A stretch of 11,514 bases of DNA from Parvularcula sp964342585 (GTDB taxonomy: Bacteria; Pseudomonadota; Alphaproteobacteria; Caulobacterales; Parvularculaceae): positions 1-11,514 of the forward strand of contig CAYFHK010000086.1 of NCBI GenBank assembly GCA_964342585.1. Direction: 5' to 3'. Below the pieces are notes generated by a model. The model did not search any database. It worked only from the letters and a program-made list of their open reading frames with translations, and had not been told where the DNA came from. The position numbers were made by a program, and so were the translations under genes. Below, in pieces: positions 1-6,948 of this stretch (position 1 is the first letter of the stretch; every line of letters starts with the position of its first letter).

Positions 1-246
1 GGGGCAAGCCAAGCTGCACAGGCTGCACCGGCGCCAGAGCCAGCAGCGCCGCCGCCGCAGCCAGATCAGCCCGCTCCTGCCGCTGCATCGGCGCCCGAAC
101 AACAGGCGCCCGCGGCCCCGTCCGTGCCAGACAACAGCGCCGAGATTTTTCAGATGATCGAACAGCTCGCGCAGCTTCGCGAGAAAGGCATTTTGACCGA
201 TGAAGAGTTCGACAAGAAGAAGGCGGAGCTTTTAAGCCGGCTTTGA
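1..246 (+). CDS. SHOCT-domain protein, C-terminal fragment
   Basis: This is an open frame entering from the left edge and ending at TGA 244-246, so only the last 81 residues are visible. Residues 1-46 of the fragment are a low-complexity Ala/Pro/Gln linker. The last ~34 residues form a SHOCT (short C-terminal) domain: the pattern IEQLAQLREKGILTDEEFD followed by a Lys-rich helix and Leu-Leu is the family signature. SHOCT domains are short two-helix modules at the ends of many otherwise unrelated bacterial proteins, often membrane or stress related, and probably mediate oligomerisation or binding. The function of the whole protein cannot be told because its N-terminal part lies outside the window. 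It converges with pth, whose stop codon lies only 6 bases away, with no convincing terminator between them. Confidence 0.85.
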   Translation, partial: GASQAAQAAPAPEPAAPPPQPDQPAPAAASAPEQQAPAAPSVPDNSAEIFQMIEQLAQLREKGILTDEEFDKKKAELLSRL

Positions 247-252
247 CCGGTT

Positions 253-975
253 TTAGTCTTTGGCTTTTTTCAGCGCTTTTAACGCGGCGACAAACGGATT
301 GTCGGGACCCGTCTCTTCCTGTGAGGTGGCGGGTTGTTGTTTTTGCGTGGCTGGTTTTCGTGGCTGCTCGGTTTGAGGCGCTGCAACGTCTTTCTTTGAT
401 GACGGTGGCTGCACCACGGCGGACATAAACCGGCCTGTCGCCGCCTCATCGAGGGGGAGGAGGAGGGGCAGCGCTCTGCCCATGCCGGCGCACATCTCGT
501 CGAACCACTCTTCCCGCTCGGCCTTTGAGAAATCGCTCAAGACATGGGGCATCACCGCCTCTTTGCGGCCAGGATGGCCCACACCAATCCGCACGCGCCA
601 GAAATCAGGGCCCATATGGGCCGTGATGGACTTCAGGCCATTATTGCCTGCTGCGCCACCACCCTTCTTTACACGGAGCTTACCAGGCGCAAGGTCAATT
701 TCGTCGTGAAAGACGATAATCTGATCTGGCTCGATCTTATGGAATTGCGCCGCGGCGCGCACGGCGTTGCCGGCCTCGTTGTAAAAGGTGGTCGGCTTAA
801 GCGCGCCAACCTTCACGCCGTCAACCATCCCTGTGCGGAAGAGCCCTTGGAACTTCTTGCTCTCAGATGAGAACCCGTGGGCGTCGGCAATAGCATCCAC
901 CGCCATGAAACCGGCATTGTGCCGGTTTTTGGCGTATTTGCTGCCAGGATTGCCGAGGCCGACGAGTAAGAGCAT
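253..975 (-). CDS. pth: Peptidyl-tRNA hydrolase
   Basis: This cytosolic enzyme cleaves the ester bond of peptidyl-tRNAs dropped from stalled ribosomes and recycles the tRNA. The 240-residue product opens with LLLVGLGNPGSKY and has the family's key residues: Asn9, catalytic His19 (in NRHNAGF), Asn66, Asp91 (in HDEIDL) and Asn112 (in NNGLKS), matching E. coli N10, H20, N68, D93 and N114. Two small departures are YN in place of the usual MN before the conserved EAG/SG turn, and Asn111 where E. coli has His. The catalytic core ends near residue 190. Residues 190-225 are a Ser/Pro/Gln/Lys-rich tail, and the last 15 residues (NPFVAALKALKK) form a short helix; E. coli Pth (about 194 residues) has no such extension. 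No good Shine-Dalgarno site precedes the ATG, but the N-terminus fits the family exactly. It lies downstream of rplY on the same strand, 50 bases away, a pairing common in alphaproteobacteria. Confidence 0.97.
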   Translation of the reverse strand: MLLLVGLGNPGSKYAKNRHNAGFMAVDAIADAHGFSSESKKFQGLFRTGMVDGVKVGALKPTTFYNEAGNAVRAAAQFHKIEPDQIIVFHDEIDLAPGKLRVKKGGGAAGNNGLKSITAHMGPDFWRVRIGVGHPGRKEAVMPHVLSDFSKAEREEWFDEMCAGMGRALPLLLPLDEAATGRFMSAVVQPPSSKKDVAAPQTEQPRKPATQKQQPATSQEETGPDNPFVAALKALKKAKD

Positions 976-1008
976 GGGCGTTGTTTAAGCCCTCACTTGG
1001 CGAAGGGA

Positions 1009-1027
1009 AAGGTCGTGTGCCGACCTT
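1009..1027 (-). terminator. Hairpin at the end of rplY, before pth
   Basis: On the minus strand AAGGTCG, a 5-base loop GCACA and CGACCTT form a perfect 7-bp stem whose first two A's are the last bases of the rplY stop codon. The bases after the stem are T-poor (TCCCTTCG), so it is a weak intrinsic terminator at best. It could instead attenuate read-through into pth or protect the rplY 3' end. The structure is seen; its role is inferred. Confidence 0.35.
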
Positions 1028-1673
1028 ATTCTTCGGTTGTTTCTTCGGCCTCGTCGCCACCCTCTTCATCGGCCTCGCCATCACCTTCGCCCTCAGAGGA
1101 GCGCATGCTGGACGGCGCAGCGATGGTCGCAACCGTGAAGTCACGGTCGGTAATCGTCGGCTCCACACCGTCAGGCAGCTTCACGGCCGAGATGTGGATC
1201 GTGTCACCCACATCGGCTTCTGATAGATCGGCTTCGAGCGCCTCGGGGATCGCCGTGGCACTGGCGACGACTTCGATTTCGTGACGCACAATGTTGAGAA
1301 CGCCGCCGCGTTTGAGGCCCGGGCAGGTCTCTTCATTGAGGAAGCGCATCGGCACGTTCACGGTGACCCGGGTTCTCGCGTCAACGCGCATCATGTCGAC
1401 GTGCATCGGCAGGTCTTTTACCGGGTCGACTTGAATATCACGGCCAATGACCTGCTGTTCTTGGCCATCAACAACGATCTTACAAAGCACGTCGATCAGA
1501 CGGCCTGTGGTGTAAGCCTTGAGCACTTGGTTATAGCGCAACTTGATGTTCGCCGGCTCAGCGCCGCCGCCATAGAGGATCGCGGGGACCCAACCATCGC
1601 GGCGCACAGCGCGGCTACCACCCGTGCCTGCCCGTTTGCGGAGCTCGCAATCAAATACAAATGCGTCTGACAT
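1026..1673 (-). CDS. rplY: 50S ribosomal protein L25, Ctc/TL5 form
   Basis: This binds 5S rRNA in the central protuberance of the large ribosomal subunit. The protein has 215 residues from the chosen start. Residues ~1-93 are the L25 5S-binding domain (ELRKRAGTGGSRAVRRDGWVPAILYGG, then the VDPVKDLPMHVDMMRVD stretch). Residues ~95-185 are the TL5 C-terminal beta domain (VPMRFLNEETCPGLKRGGVLN and DTIHISAVKLPDGVEP). The last ~25 residues are a strongly acidic Glu/Gly/Asp tail. This long form is usual outside gammaproteobacteria; E. coli L25 has only the first domain. Two ATGs compete: the one at 1679 directly abuts the AAAGGAA, whereas the one at 1673 has that Shine-Dalgarno site 7 bases upstream, so 1673 is preferred. 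It is followed by pth on the same strand, probably as one unit. Confidence 0.95.
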   Translation of the reverse strand: MSDAFVFDCELRKRAGTGGSRAVRRDGWVPAILYGGGAEPANIKLRYNQVLKAYTTGRLIDVLCKIVVDGQEQQVIGRDIQVDPVKDLPMHVDMMRVDARTRVTVNVPMRFLNEETCPGLKRGGVLNIVRHEIEVVASATAIPEALEADLSEADVGDTIHISAVKLPDGVEPTITDRDFTVATIAAPSSMRSSEGEGDGEADEEGGDEAEETTEE

Positions 1674-1720
1674 CGCCATTTCCTTTCGTTATCCCGCAAA
1701 CGCGACCCTTCGCGTCCTCG

Positions 1721-1758
1721 GAATAAGAAATGCGGCGGGCTGGCGGGCCGGCCGCATT
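1721..1758 (-). terminator. Probable terminator after coq7
   Basis: On the minus strand AATGCGGC (1758-1751) pairs perfectly with GCCGCATT (1736-1729) around a GC-rich 14-base loop, followed by the T-rich stretch TTCTTATTC. It lies about 57 bases after the coq7 stop codon and about 48 bases before the rplY start, so it could separate the dsbB-coq7 transcript from rplY-pth. The loop is large and the T-tract is interrupted, so the strength is uncertain. Confidence 0.45.
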
Positions 1759-1814
1759 CCGGTTTCACCTAAACGCCGGGGCAGTAGCCGCAAAGGGCCC
1801 GCTGGGCAAGAGGT

Positions 1815-2393
1815 TTAGAGCTTCTCAGCCACTTTGATCGCCGTGCGGCACACCGCTTCAATGACGCTCTTCATCAGCCCGTAGCCAAAGCTTTCTTCGG
1901 CGCCTTCGCGAATGGCCGTGTCATGATGCTCGAGCTCCTCCTCGCGGAAGGTTTCGATGGTCTCTTTCAGATCCGCTTCGCTTTCGGGCAACTCAGCCGC
2001 TTGCTCAGCGTAGTGACCTTCGATGACGCGTTCGACGGCGCTGGTGCAGGCCATGGCCGATTTCTCGCCCATCAGCGCGGTCACGGCACCAAGCGTGAAC
2101 CCAGCGGCGTTCCAAAGCGGGGCGAAGACCGTGGGGCGGATTTCCCGCTCCACCAGGAGACGGTCGAAGGTTTCGAGGTGGTGCGCCTCACCCTTTTCCA
2201 TGTCGCGAATCATTGACGCCATGCGTGATTTGCCGGGCAGGGCATCGAACACGGCGCGCTGGCCGCGATAAATATTCACGGCGCCATATTCACCAGCGTG
2301 ATCCACACGGAGCATTTCTTCAATGCGGCCGGGGCGCGAACCGTTTCGAATAAATTGTCCAGGGCGGGGGAGGGCATTCATCGTTTCAGTCAT
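1815..2393 (-). CDS. coq7: 2-polyprenyl-3-methyl-6-methoxy-1,4-benzoquinone monooxygenase (Coq7 family)
   Basis: This is a di-iron hydroxylase of late ubiquinone biosynthesis, adding the C6 hydroxyl to demethoxyubiquinone at the membrane surface. The 192-residue protein carries both halves of the ferritin-like fold: RVDHAGEYGA (Glu35), EKGEAHHLETF (Glu69 and His72), AVERVIEGHY (Glu121 or Glu125) and EEELEHHD (Glu153 and His156), which together supply the six metal ligands known from human COQ7. Its length fits bacterial Coq7 proteins. The ATG at 2393 follows the dsbB stop codon by 9 bases; the TAAGG of the Shine-Dalgarno site overlaps that stop, so translation is probably coupled. Alphaproteobacteria use Coq7, UbiF or UbiL for this step; here the Coq7 type is clear. 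The family name is certain, while the exact in vivo substrate is inferred from the family. Confidence 0.95.
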   Translation of the reverse strand: MTETMNALPRPGQFIRNGSRPGRIEEMLRVDHAGEYGAVNIYRGQRAVFDALPGKSRMASMIRDMEKGEAHHLETFDRLLVEREIRPTVFAPLWNAAGFTLGAVTALMGEKSAMACTSAVERVIEGHYAEQAAELPESEADLKETIETFREEELEHHDTAIREGAEESFGYGLMKSVIEAVCRTAIKVAEKL

Positions 2394-2402
2394 GACACTG
2401 CC

Positions 2403-2960
2403 TTAAGCCATCGCTGCTTGATCGCGCTTCCAACGCCGGATCGCCGTGCGGAACCCAAGCGCCGCGATGAGGGCGAGGCCAAGGGAAAACAGCGTGTTGT
2501 ATCCCGCCATCGAAATGCCGAACAGCCGCCAGGCTGCTTCTTCACATGGCGGGCCTGCGGGCCCGGGCGCCGAAAGCTGGGCGAGAAGCTCTTCGCGGGA
2601 GCCAGGCAGAGCGTTGACGGCCGCATTTGTGTCGGAGGCGCAGCCCGCCGGACCTTCCCACCATCCCCACTCCACACCGGTATGATAGCCGGCGAGCCCG
2701 GCCGAGAAAAAGTAGATCAGAGCGAGGGCGCCGAGGCCGCCTGCCACCGCGCGTTCAGAACCACTGATTTTCCCAACGACCAAAGCCCCTGAGGCCAACA
2801 CCATGGCCGCCCAATGGGCTTCGCGCTGATCCAGGCACAGGATGCATGGTGCCATATGCCCGATGATCTCAAATAAGTGCGCGCCCACGATGAGAGCGGC
2901 ACTGGTCAAAAGGGCCAGTAGCAAGGCGGTAGCGGGAGGGATCATCCGGACCAACAACAT
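2403..2960 (-). CDS. dsbB: Disulfide bond formation protein B (quinone-dependent DsbA oxidase)
   Basis: This four-helix inner-membrane protein reoxidises periplasmic DsbA and passes the electrons to ubiquinone. The 185-residue sequence has hydrophobic segments at about 9-31, 46-64, 71-91 and 147-170. The first redox pair, Cys39-Ile-Leu-Cys42, sits just after helix 1. The second pair, Cys107 and Cys139, is in the periplasmic loop between helices 3 and 4, corresponding to E. coli C41/C44 and C104/C130. The ending PCEEAAWRLFGISMAGYN is typical of alphaproteobacterial DsbB proteins. It is directly upstream of coq7, whose product helps make its electron acceptor. No clear Shine-Dalgarno site precedes 2960; Met6 (2945) is a possible later start but has no better site. 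No dsbA gene is in the window. Confidence 0.93.
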   Translation of the reverse strand: MLLVRMIPPATALLLALLTSAALIVGAHLFEIIGHMAPCILCLDQREAHWAAMVLASGALVVGKISGSERAVAGGLGALALIYFFSAGLAGYHTGVEWGWWEGPAGCASDTNAAVNALPGSREELLAQLSAPGPAGPPCEEAAWRLFGISMAGYNTLFSLGLALIAALGFRTAIRRWKRDQAAMA

Positions 2961-2995
2961 CGGTTAACTCAGTGACTTGGTAACGCGGCATGATT

Positions 2996-3011
2996 GAGGT
3001 CATCGGACCTC
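2996..3011. promoter_or_regulatory. Inverted repeat upstream of dsbB
   Basis: GAGGTC and GACCTC form a perfect 6-bp inverted repeat around ATCG, 36-51 bases upstream of the dsbB start and about 53 bases downstream of the exoD stop. There is no T-tract on either side, so a terminator is unlikely. An operator or a transcript hairpin is possible, but nothing confirms either, and a 6-bp repeat can arise by chance. Confidence 0.25.
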
Positions 3012-3064
3012 GACGGAAGGGGGAACGCGGTCACGGTGCGAATGCGTCGCAGGTGAGCGCCTGA

Positions 3065-3787
3065 CTACCGCCCAACCAATCCCAATACTAGGTCTTTAAT
3101 CTGGCTGATCGCCTCAGGCCCAAGGATGGCCACGGCGGTCACCAAAAAAACCACCCATGCGAGGCCGAAAAGCAGGCCGCCGAGCACGAGCAGCCCGTCG
3201 CGTTCCAAAAAACCAACGGCGGCAATCGCGACACCGATACCAGGGGCGGTGTTGGTCGAGGGCAATGGAACGAGGATGGATGCCGTGGGAATCAGCAGCA
3301 GCGCGCCAACAATTTGGGCACCCCGGCCATCGGTCAGCCCTTGAAGGCGCGGCGACGCCAATCGTTCAAGCCATCCCAGATACCTCGAAGCGCGATTCAC
3401 GACGCCCTGCATGGCGGCGATGTCGATTTCACGGTCGTTCAATTTCGGCGGCAGCCAAGGGCGTTCACGACCCAAAGCGAGCTGTGCGGCGAGGGCCAGC
3501 ATGGGTAGGGCGACGATCTGCGGAATGCCCCAGAGAAAAGGAATGCAGCAGGGCAGCGCCAAGATGAGCAACATCAAGCCGAACGCGCGTTCATCCAATA
3601 TGTCGATGAGCTTGCCCAGCGTCGTCACGCCCTTGGGGTGGCTCTGTGCCTCGCCAGATGGCGTGGCGTCATTGGGCATTGCTGCAGGCGCCGCCGCGCT
3701 TCGATATTGTTGCGCCAGCCGTTCAAGCGTGTGCGTCAAAAGCGCGGTTACGCCCTGTTTCGCGACAGCCGGTTCATCAATCGTCAT
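3065..3787 (-). CDS. ExoD-family membrane protein
   Basis: This is a member of the ExoD (exopolysaccharide synthesis, ExoD) family, named after a Sinorhizobium meliloti gene needed for normal exopolysaccharide and alkali tolerance; the biochemical activity of the family is not known. The 240-residue protein has a ~55-residue cytosolic, Ala/Pro-rich N-terminal region. A conserved start (TTLGKLIDILDERAFGLMLLILALPCCIPF) is followed by hydrophobic segments at roughly 68-100, 155-175, 180-198 and 203-225. The LVPLPSTNTAPGIGVAIAAVGFLERDGLLVLGG stretch is the best family signature. The start chosen, ATG 3787, has AGGA 9 bases upstream; the in-frame ATG at 3826 would add 13 residues without such a site. 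It is divergent from tRNA-Leu and 104 bases upstream of dsbB on the same strand. Family assignment is firm, role is not. Confidence 0.88.
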   Translation of the reverse strand: MTIDEPAVAKQGVTALLTHTLERLAQQYRSAAAPAAMPNDATPSGEAQSHPKGVTTLGKLIDILDERAFGLMLLILALPCCIPFLWGIPQIVALPMLALAAQLALGRERPWLPPKLNDREIDIAAMQGVVNRASRYLGWLERLASPRLQGLTDGRGAQIVGALLLIPTASILVPLPSTNTAPGIGVAIAAVGFLERDGLLVLGGLLFGLAWVVFLVTAVAILGPEAISQIKDLVLGLVGR

Positions 3788-3901
3788 GTGGCATGATCCT
3801 ATCGAAGGCGGCGCCGCACGATGCAATTTGCGGTCCCCCTTCGTCGCCTATCCCTATGGACAGTGCGGCGCAACCGGCCTATCGACCACGCCTCCACGCT
3901 A

Positions 3902-3986
3902 GCCGGTGTGGCGGAACTGGTAGACGCACGGCATTCAAAATGCCGCGACTTCGGTCGTGGGGGTTCGAGTCCCTCCACCGGCACCA
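3902..3986 (+). tRNA. tRNA-Leu (anticodon CAA)
   Basis: This 85-base gene folds fully. The acceptor stem GCCGGTG (3902-3908) pairs with CACCGGC (3976-3982), followed by discriminator A and an encoded CCA (3984-3986). The anticodon stem CGGCA/TGCCG encloses the loop TTCAAAA, with anticodon CAA at 3936-3938, reading UUG. The long variable arm CGAC-TTCG-GTCG marks a class II tRNA. The T arm loop is TTCGAGT with one G-T pair in its stem. It stands alone, divergent from exoD; no convincing promoter was found in the 75 bases upstream of it. Confidence 0.97.
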
Positions 3987-4120
3987 TTGAAAGGCGACGA
4001 AGCCTTCAGCGCTTGGCGATCGTTCTTGCGGACTGCACCCTAGGCTCGTCCGGACGGTCACCGCTCTTTTTTCGGGCCCATGAAGAGCCTACTTAACGAG
4101 TGGCGGTGCGGAGCTTCACC

Positions 4121-4330
4121 ATGACCTCTTCGGACAAAAATCTGAAACTGAGCGACGAACAGCTGGCGCGACTGATCGATCAGACCATCACGTCCATGGG
4201 CCCTATCGATCCCGCAAAGGTGCCCCATCTCGTTCGCGAACGCCTTGGTCGACAGATCCGAGGAGATTTCGACTTGGACGCCTATTTGCGGCAGCGCGGG
4301 CGCGAATCCGCCCCGCGTCGGGACAAATAA
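4121..4330 (+). CDS. Small charged protein of unknown function
   Basis: I do not recognise this 69-residue protein. The ATG at 4121 has a GGAG site 7 bases upstream, which makes it the likely start; a GTG at 4100 would add 7 residues without a good site. The product is hydrophilic, with no signal peptide or membrane segment. It appears helical: residues 10-26 (LSDEQLARLIDQTITSM) and 33-46 (KVPHLVRERLGRQI) can form amphipathic helices. A third short segment (DFDLDAYLRQRGRE, 49-62) ends in a basic tail. The coding pattern, Shine-Dalgarno site and terminator-like hairpin just downstream support a real gene. It lies between tRNA-Leu and the M23 endopeptidase on the same strand, without obvious coupling to either. 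A small regulatory or adaptor protein is conceivable, but no function can be assigned. Confidence 0.7.
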   Translation: MTSSDKNLKLSDEQLARLIDQTITSMGPIDPAKVPHLVRERLGRQIRGDFDLDAYLRQRGRESAPRRDK

Positions 4331-4334
4331 TTTC

Positions 4335-4366
4335 GTTTCGAGACAGTCATTTGACGAAACTATTTT
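4335..4366 (+). terminator. Possible terminator after the 69-residue protein
   Basis: GTTTCG (4335-4340) pairs with CGAAAC (4355-4360) around a 14-base loop, followed by TATTTT. It starts 5 bases after the stop codon of the small gene. The stem is short and the loop large, so termination would be weak. TTGACG at 4351-4356 in the same stretch resembles a sigma70 -35 box for the M23 gene, but the hexamer 17 bases later (CACAAC) is a poor -10. Confidence 0.35.
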
Positions 4367-4407
4367 CGCATCGCACAACGGGTGGTGCTGAACGGCGCGC
4401 TCCTTGA

Positions 4408-6231
4408 ATGGGAGGGCAGTTGAGCAACGAATTGGGGTCTTCAGTGGTGGAACCGCAGATGTCTGCATCGCCGGGTCGGTCGATTGCGCCGCTCGCTGTT
4501 TTATCGGTTTTCGTCGGCGCGATGGCGATCGGCGCGGTGATCGTTGCGCCGTTAATCGAGCGGACGCGGCTTTATGCAGCCGCTAGCCAAGACGAAGTGA
4601 CGGCAGATCCTTTCACCCGTGCCGCGCCACGCCCAGCGCCAGTCTCGTTGACCATCACCCGCGGCGATGAACCTACACCGCCGAAAGTCAATGAACAGCC
4701 GCTGCCAAGCTCTGAGAGCATCGTGCCGCGCGGCGGCGCGCCCGCGCCGATGAACCGGCTCTTTGACAATGCCGGGCCGAGCACATTGGCCAGCTTCTCC
4801 TTACCGATCCCCCGTCTGAAACCCGCTTCGAGAGCTGGGGATGTGCCGCCTGAAGAGCGTGTTGCTCCGGGGATTGCCAATCCCGCCGCAGCGCTCGAGA
4901 CGGTGGCGTTCACCGCACCTGAAGATTTCACCGGCGGCCGCGAGCGTCTGTTCACGGAATACGCGGCTGCGCGGCTGCGCGACCGGATCGAGCAGCGTTA
5001 TGCCACGGTGGTCGTGCCGCGGGGGGAGACCCTCGCGCAAACGCTGACATCGATTGGGGGCAGCGAAGCTGACGTGGCCGCGGCGCTTGAAGCGATTGCC
5101 TCGGTCATGGATGGCGCTGAGGTCAGCGCTGGCACCGCGATCGATTACGCATTCGATGCCGATGAGCGCCCCACGGGCTTCATCTCTTCTCTCGATACGA
5201 CCGATGCTGACGGCCGCGACGCGACCGATATGTTCCCTGCAGAGGGTCTAGACAATGGCGCGGCTGAGGCGGCTGATCCTCAACCCGGCCCCGCATTAGC
5301 GCGCATTCGGTTTCGGCCGGACACACGCAATCGTGTCACCGCATGGCGGCAGGCCGACGGCACCTACGCTGTTCATCGCGAGGAATTAGAAGTGGAGAAA
5401 CGCTTCGCGGCGGTGGCTGGCGTCATCCAAAACAGTCTCTTCGCTGCGGCCTCACGCTCAGAAGTGCCGCCCGAAATCATGGTGCGCTTCGCAAACCTCT
5501 TTCTCTACGATATCGACTTTGCCCGGGACATTTACGCCGGCGACCGCTTTGAGGCCGTGTACGAAGTGTTCTACACAGAAGACGGAAGTTATGTTGGCAC
5601 GGGCGATATTGTTTACGCGGCGATGAGCTGGCGCGGCCAGCGCGAAGCGCGCGGCTATTACCGATATGATGGCGACACCGATGTCGAGATGCCGTATTTT
5701 GACGCCAGCGGAGAAAGCGCCAACCGGCTGTTGATGAAGACACCGATCGAGGGCGCCCGCGTGACATCGACCTTCGGCGCGCGTCGGCATCCGATCCTTG
5801 GCTACACCAAGGGACACAAGGGTGTCGATTTCGGCGCCCGGACTGGCACACCGGTGATGGCCGCCGGCGATGGCGTGATCGAGCGCGCGGCGATGACCGG
5901 CACTTTTGGCAATTACGTCCGTATTCGCCACGCGAGCGGCTATAAGACGGCCTACGCGCACCTTCACGGCTATGCGAAGGGCATTAAGGCGGGCACGAAG
6001 GTCCGCCAAGGCGAGATCATCGGCTATGTGGGCTCGACCGGGCGATCGACCGGTCCGCACCTTCACTACGAAGTCCACAAGGGCGACGAGGTACTTAACC
6101 CAATGACGCTGGCTGTTGCCATTGGGCGCTCGCTGCCCGAGGACGAGTTGCTGGCGTTTGCCGATCAGCGCAGCTATGTCGACACGCTCCGTGTTCGGCC
6201 TTTCACTGTGGCCGCGGCAACACTTCAGTAA
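4408..6231 (+). CDS. Membrane-anchored M23 (LytM/MepM-like) peptidoglycan endopeptidase
   Basis: This is a probable zinc DD- or related endopeptidase that cuts peptide cross-links in the periplasmic murein. The protein has up to 607 residues. A cytosolic N-terminus and one membrane segment (~27-50) come first, then a Pro-rich linker (~65-165). A LysM/OapA-like region follows (~198-260, VVVPRGETLAQTLTSIG), then a MepM/Csd3-type middle domain (~325-445) and the peptidase M23 domain (~448-565). Zinc and catalytic residues are visible: His470 and Asp474 (GHKGVDFG), His518/His520 (AHLH), and His551/His553 (HLHYE), so it should be active. The start is uncertain. ATG 4408 has no Shine-Dalgarno site, TTG 4420 has GGGAGG just upstream, and ATG 4459 has GGTGGAA 7 bases upstream; all three keep the membrane segment. 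It precedes chpT by 93 bases. Family assignment is firm; the exact bond cut is not known. Confidence 0.93.
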   Translation: MGGQLSNELGSSVVEPQMSASPGRSIAPLAVLSVFVGAMAIGAVIVAPLIERTRLYAAASQDEVTADPFTRAAPRPAPVSLTITRGDEPTPPKVNEQPLPSSESIVPRGGAPAPMNRLFDNAGPSTLASFSLPIPRLKPASRAGDVPPEERVAPGIANPAAALETVAFTAPEDFTGGRERLFTEYAAARLRDRIEQRYATVVVPRGETLAQTLTSIGGSEADVAAALEAIASVMDGAEVSAGTAIDYAFDADERPTGFISSLDTTDADGRDATDMFPAEGLDNGAAEAADPQPGPALARIRFRPDTRNRVTAWRQADGTYAVHREELEVEKRFAAVAGVIQNSLFAAASRSEVPPEIMVRFANLFLYDIDFARDIYAGDRFEAVYEVFYTEDGSYVGTGDIVYAAMSWRGQREARGYYRYDGDTDVEMPYFDASGESANRLLMKTPIEGARVTSTFGARRHPILGYTKGHKGVDFGARTGTPVMAAGDGVIERAAMTGTFGNYVRIRHASGYKTAYAHLHGYAKGIKAGTKVRQGEIIGYVGSTGRSTGPHLHYEVHKGDEVLNPMTLAVAIGRSLPEDELLAFADQRSYVDTLRVRPFTVAAATLQ

Positions 6232-6324
6232 CCCTATCGGCGCAAACCGGCATGCGTGTCAGTTTACGCGCGCGCACCTTCGCGCTTGTTCCATCAAGTG
6301 TCTAAGGGCGTTGCAGGAGGGATC

Positions 6325-6948
6325 ATGGCCGATCGCCGGGAAATCGTTCACCTTTCATCGCTGTTGGCGTCCCGCCTTTGCCATGACCTCGTCAATCCGG
6401 TCGGTGCCCTCCAAACGGGGCTCGATGTCTTCGGCGAAGATACCGATCCTGAGATGCAGGCGCACGCGATCGCGCTGATCAAGGAAAGCACGCAAAAGAC
6501 CATCGATATTCTTTCCTTCGCGCGCATGGCCTTTGGCTCAAGTGGCGGCTGGGAAGGCGATCTCGATATGGGGGAAGCGGGGAAACTCTCCGAGGCCTAT
6601 TACAATCACGCCAAGGCCACATTGATCTGGGATCTCCCGCCGCAACCCCTGCCTAAGCCCCTGGTGAGAACGCTGATGAACCTCGTCCTCATGGTCGAGC
6701 GGTGTGCACCGCGTGCTGGGAGCGAAGTGCGGGTCTTTGGCGAATTGCCCACCTTCACGATCGCCGCGACAGGGCCGAAACTCAAATATAGCGAGGCGTT
6801 TGCCGACGCTCTTACGGGTGATTTCGCTGAGCTGGCGGCGAAAGAGACGCCGGCGGCGTTAGCCGCTTTGTTGGCGGAGGCGGCGGGCCTCACAATCGAC
6901 GTGGATGCGGGCGAGGAGCATCTAACGCTGCGCATCTCCGCTGAGTGA
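6325..6948 (+). CDS. chpT: Histidine phosphotransferase ChpT
   Basis: ChpT is the dimeric phosphotransferase that receives phosphoryl groups from the hybrid kinase CckA and passes them to CtrA and CpdR, controlling the alphaproteobacterial cell cycle. The 207-residue protein starts at ATG 6325, with AGGAGG (6315-6320) just upstream; a longer reading from 6256 is not supported. The signature LASRLCHDLVNPVGALQTGLDVF contains the predicted phosphorylated His20. Residues ~8-75 form the two-helix dimerisation hairpin. The rest (~85-207) is a degenerate, GHKL-like domain without ATP-binding N and G boxes, as in known ChpT structures. The length is close to that of the shorter family members. It is followed on the same strand, 131 bases later, by a single-domain response regulator. 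CckA, CtrA and CpdR are not in the window. Identity is based on sequence pattern and is strong. Confidence 0.92.
   Translation: MADRREIVHLSSLLASRLCHDLVNPVGALQTGLDVFGEDTDPEMQAHAIALIKESTQKTIDILSFARMAFGSSGGWEGDLDMGEAGKLSEAYYNHAKATLIWDLPPQPLPKPLVRTLMNLVLMVERCAPRAGSEVRVFGELPTFTIAATGPKLKYSEAFADALTGDFAELAAKETPAALAALLAEAAGLTIDVDAGEEHLTLRISAE

Noticed and set aside
2298..2792. 164-residue plus-strand open frame
   Set aside because: It is antisense to dsbB and coq7, which are unmistakable; the translation is rich in Arg and Gly as expected for a shadow frame.
3809..3818. GCGGCGCCGC-type palindrome upstream of exoD
   Set aside because: Low-complexity GC palindromes of this kind are frequent in such DNA, and nothing ties it to a regulator.
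3411..3902. 163-residue plus-strand open frame running up to the tRNA
   Set aside because: It is antisense to the ExoD-family gene; it has no ribosome site and no recognisable motif.
4030..4073. T6 run (4067-4072) after tRNA-Leu as a terminator
   Set aside because: The nearby GTCCGGAC palindrome and CGGAC/GTCCG arms do not form a stem that ends at the T run, so no intrinsic terminator can be supported.
5458..6078. 206-residue minus-strand open frame
   Set aside because: It lies wholly inside the M23 endopeptidase, whose zinc motifs are intact in the plus frame; long antisense frames are common in GC-rich genes.
6270..6290. GCGCG/CGCGC hairpin after the M23 gene as a terminator
   Set aside because: A 5-bp alternating GC stem is expected by chance in this composition, and the following TTGTT is too weak to support a call.
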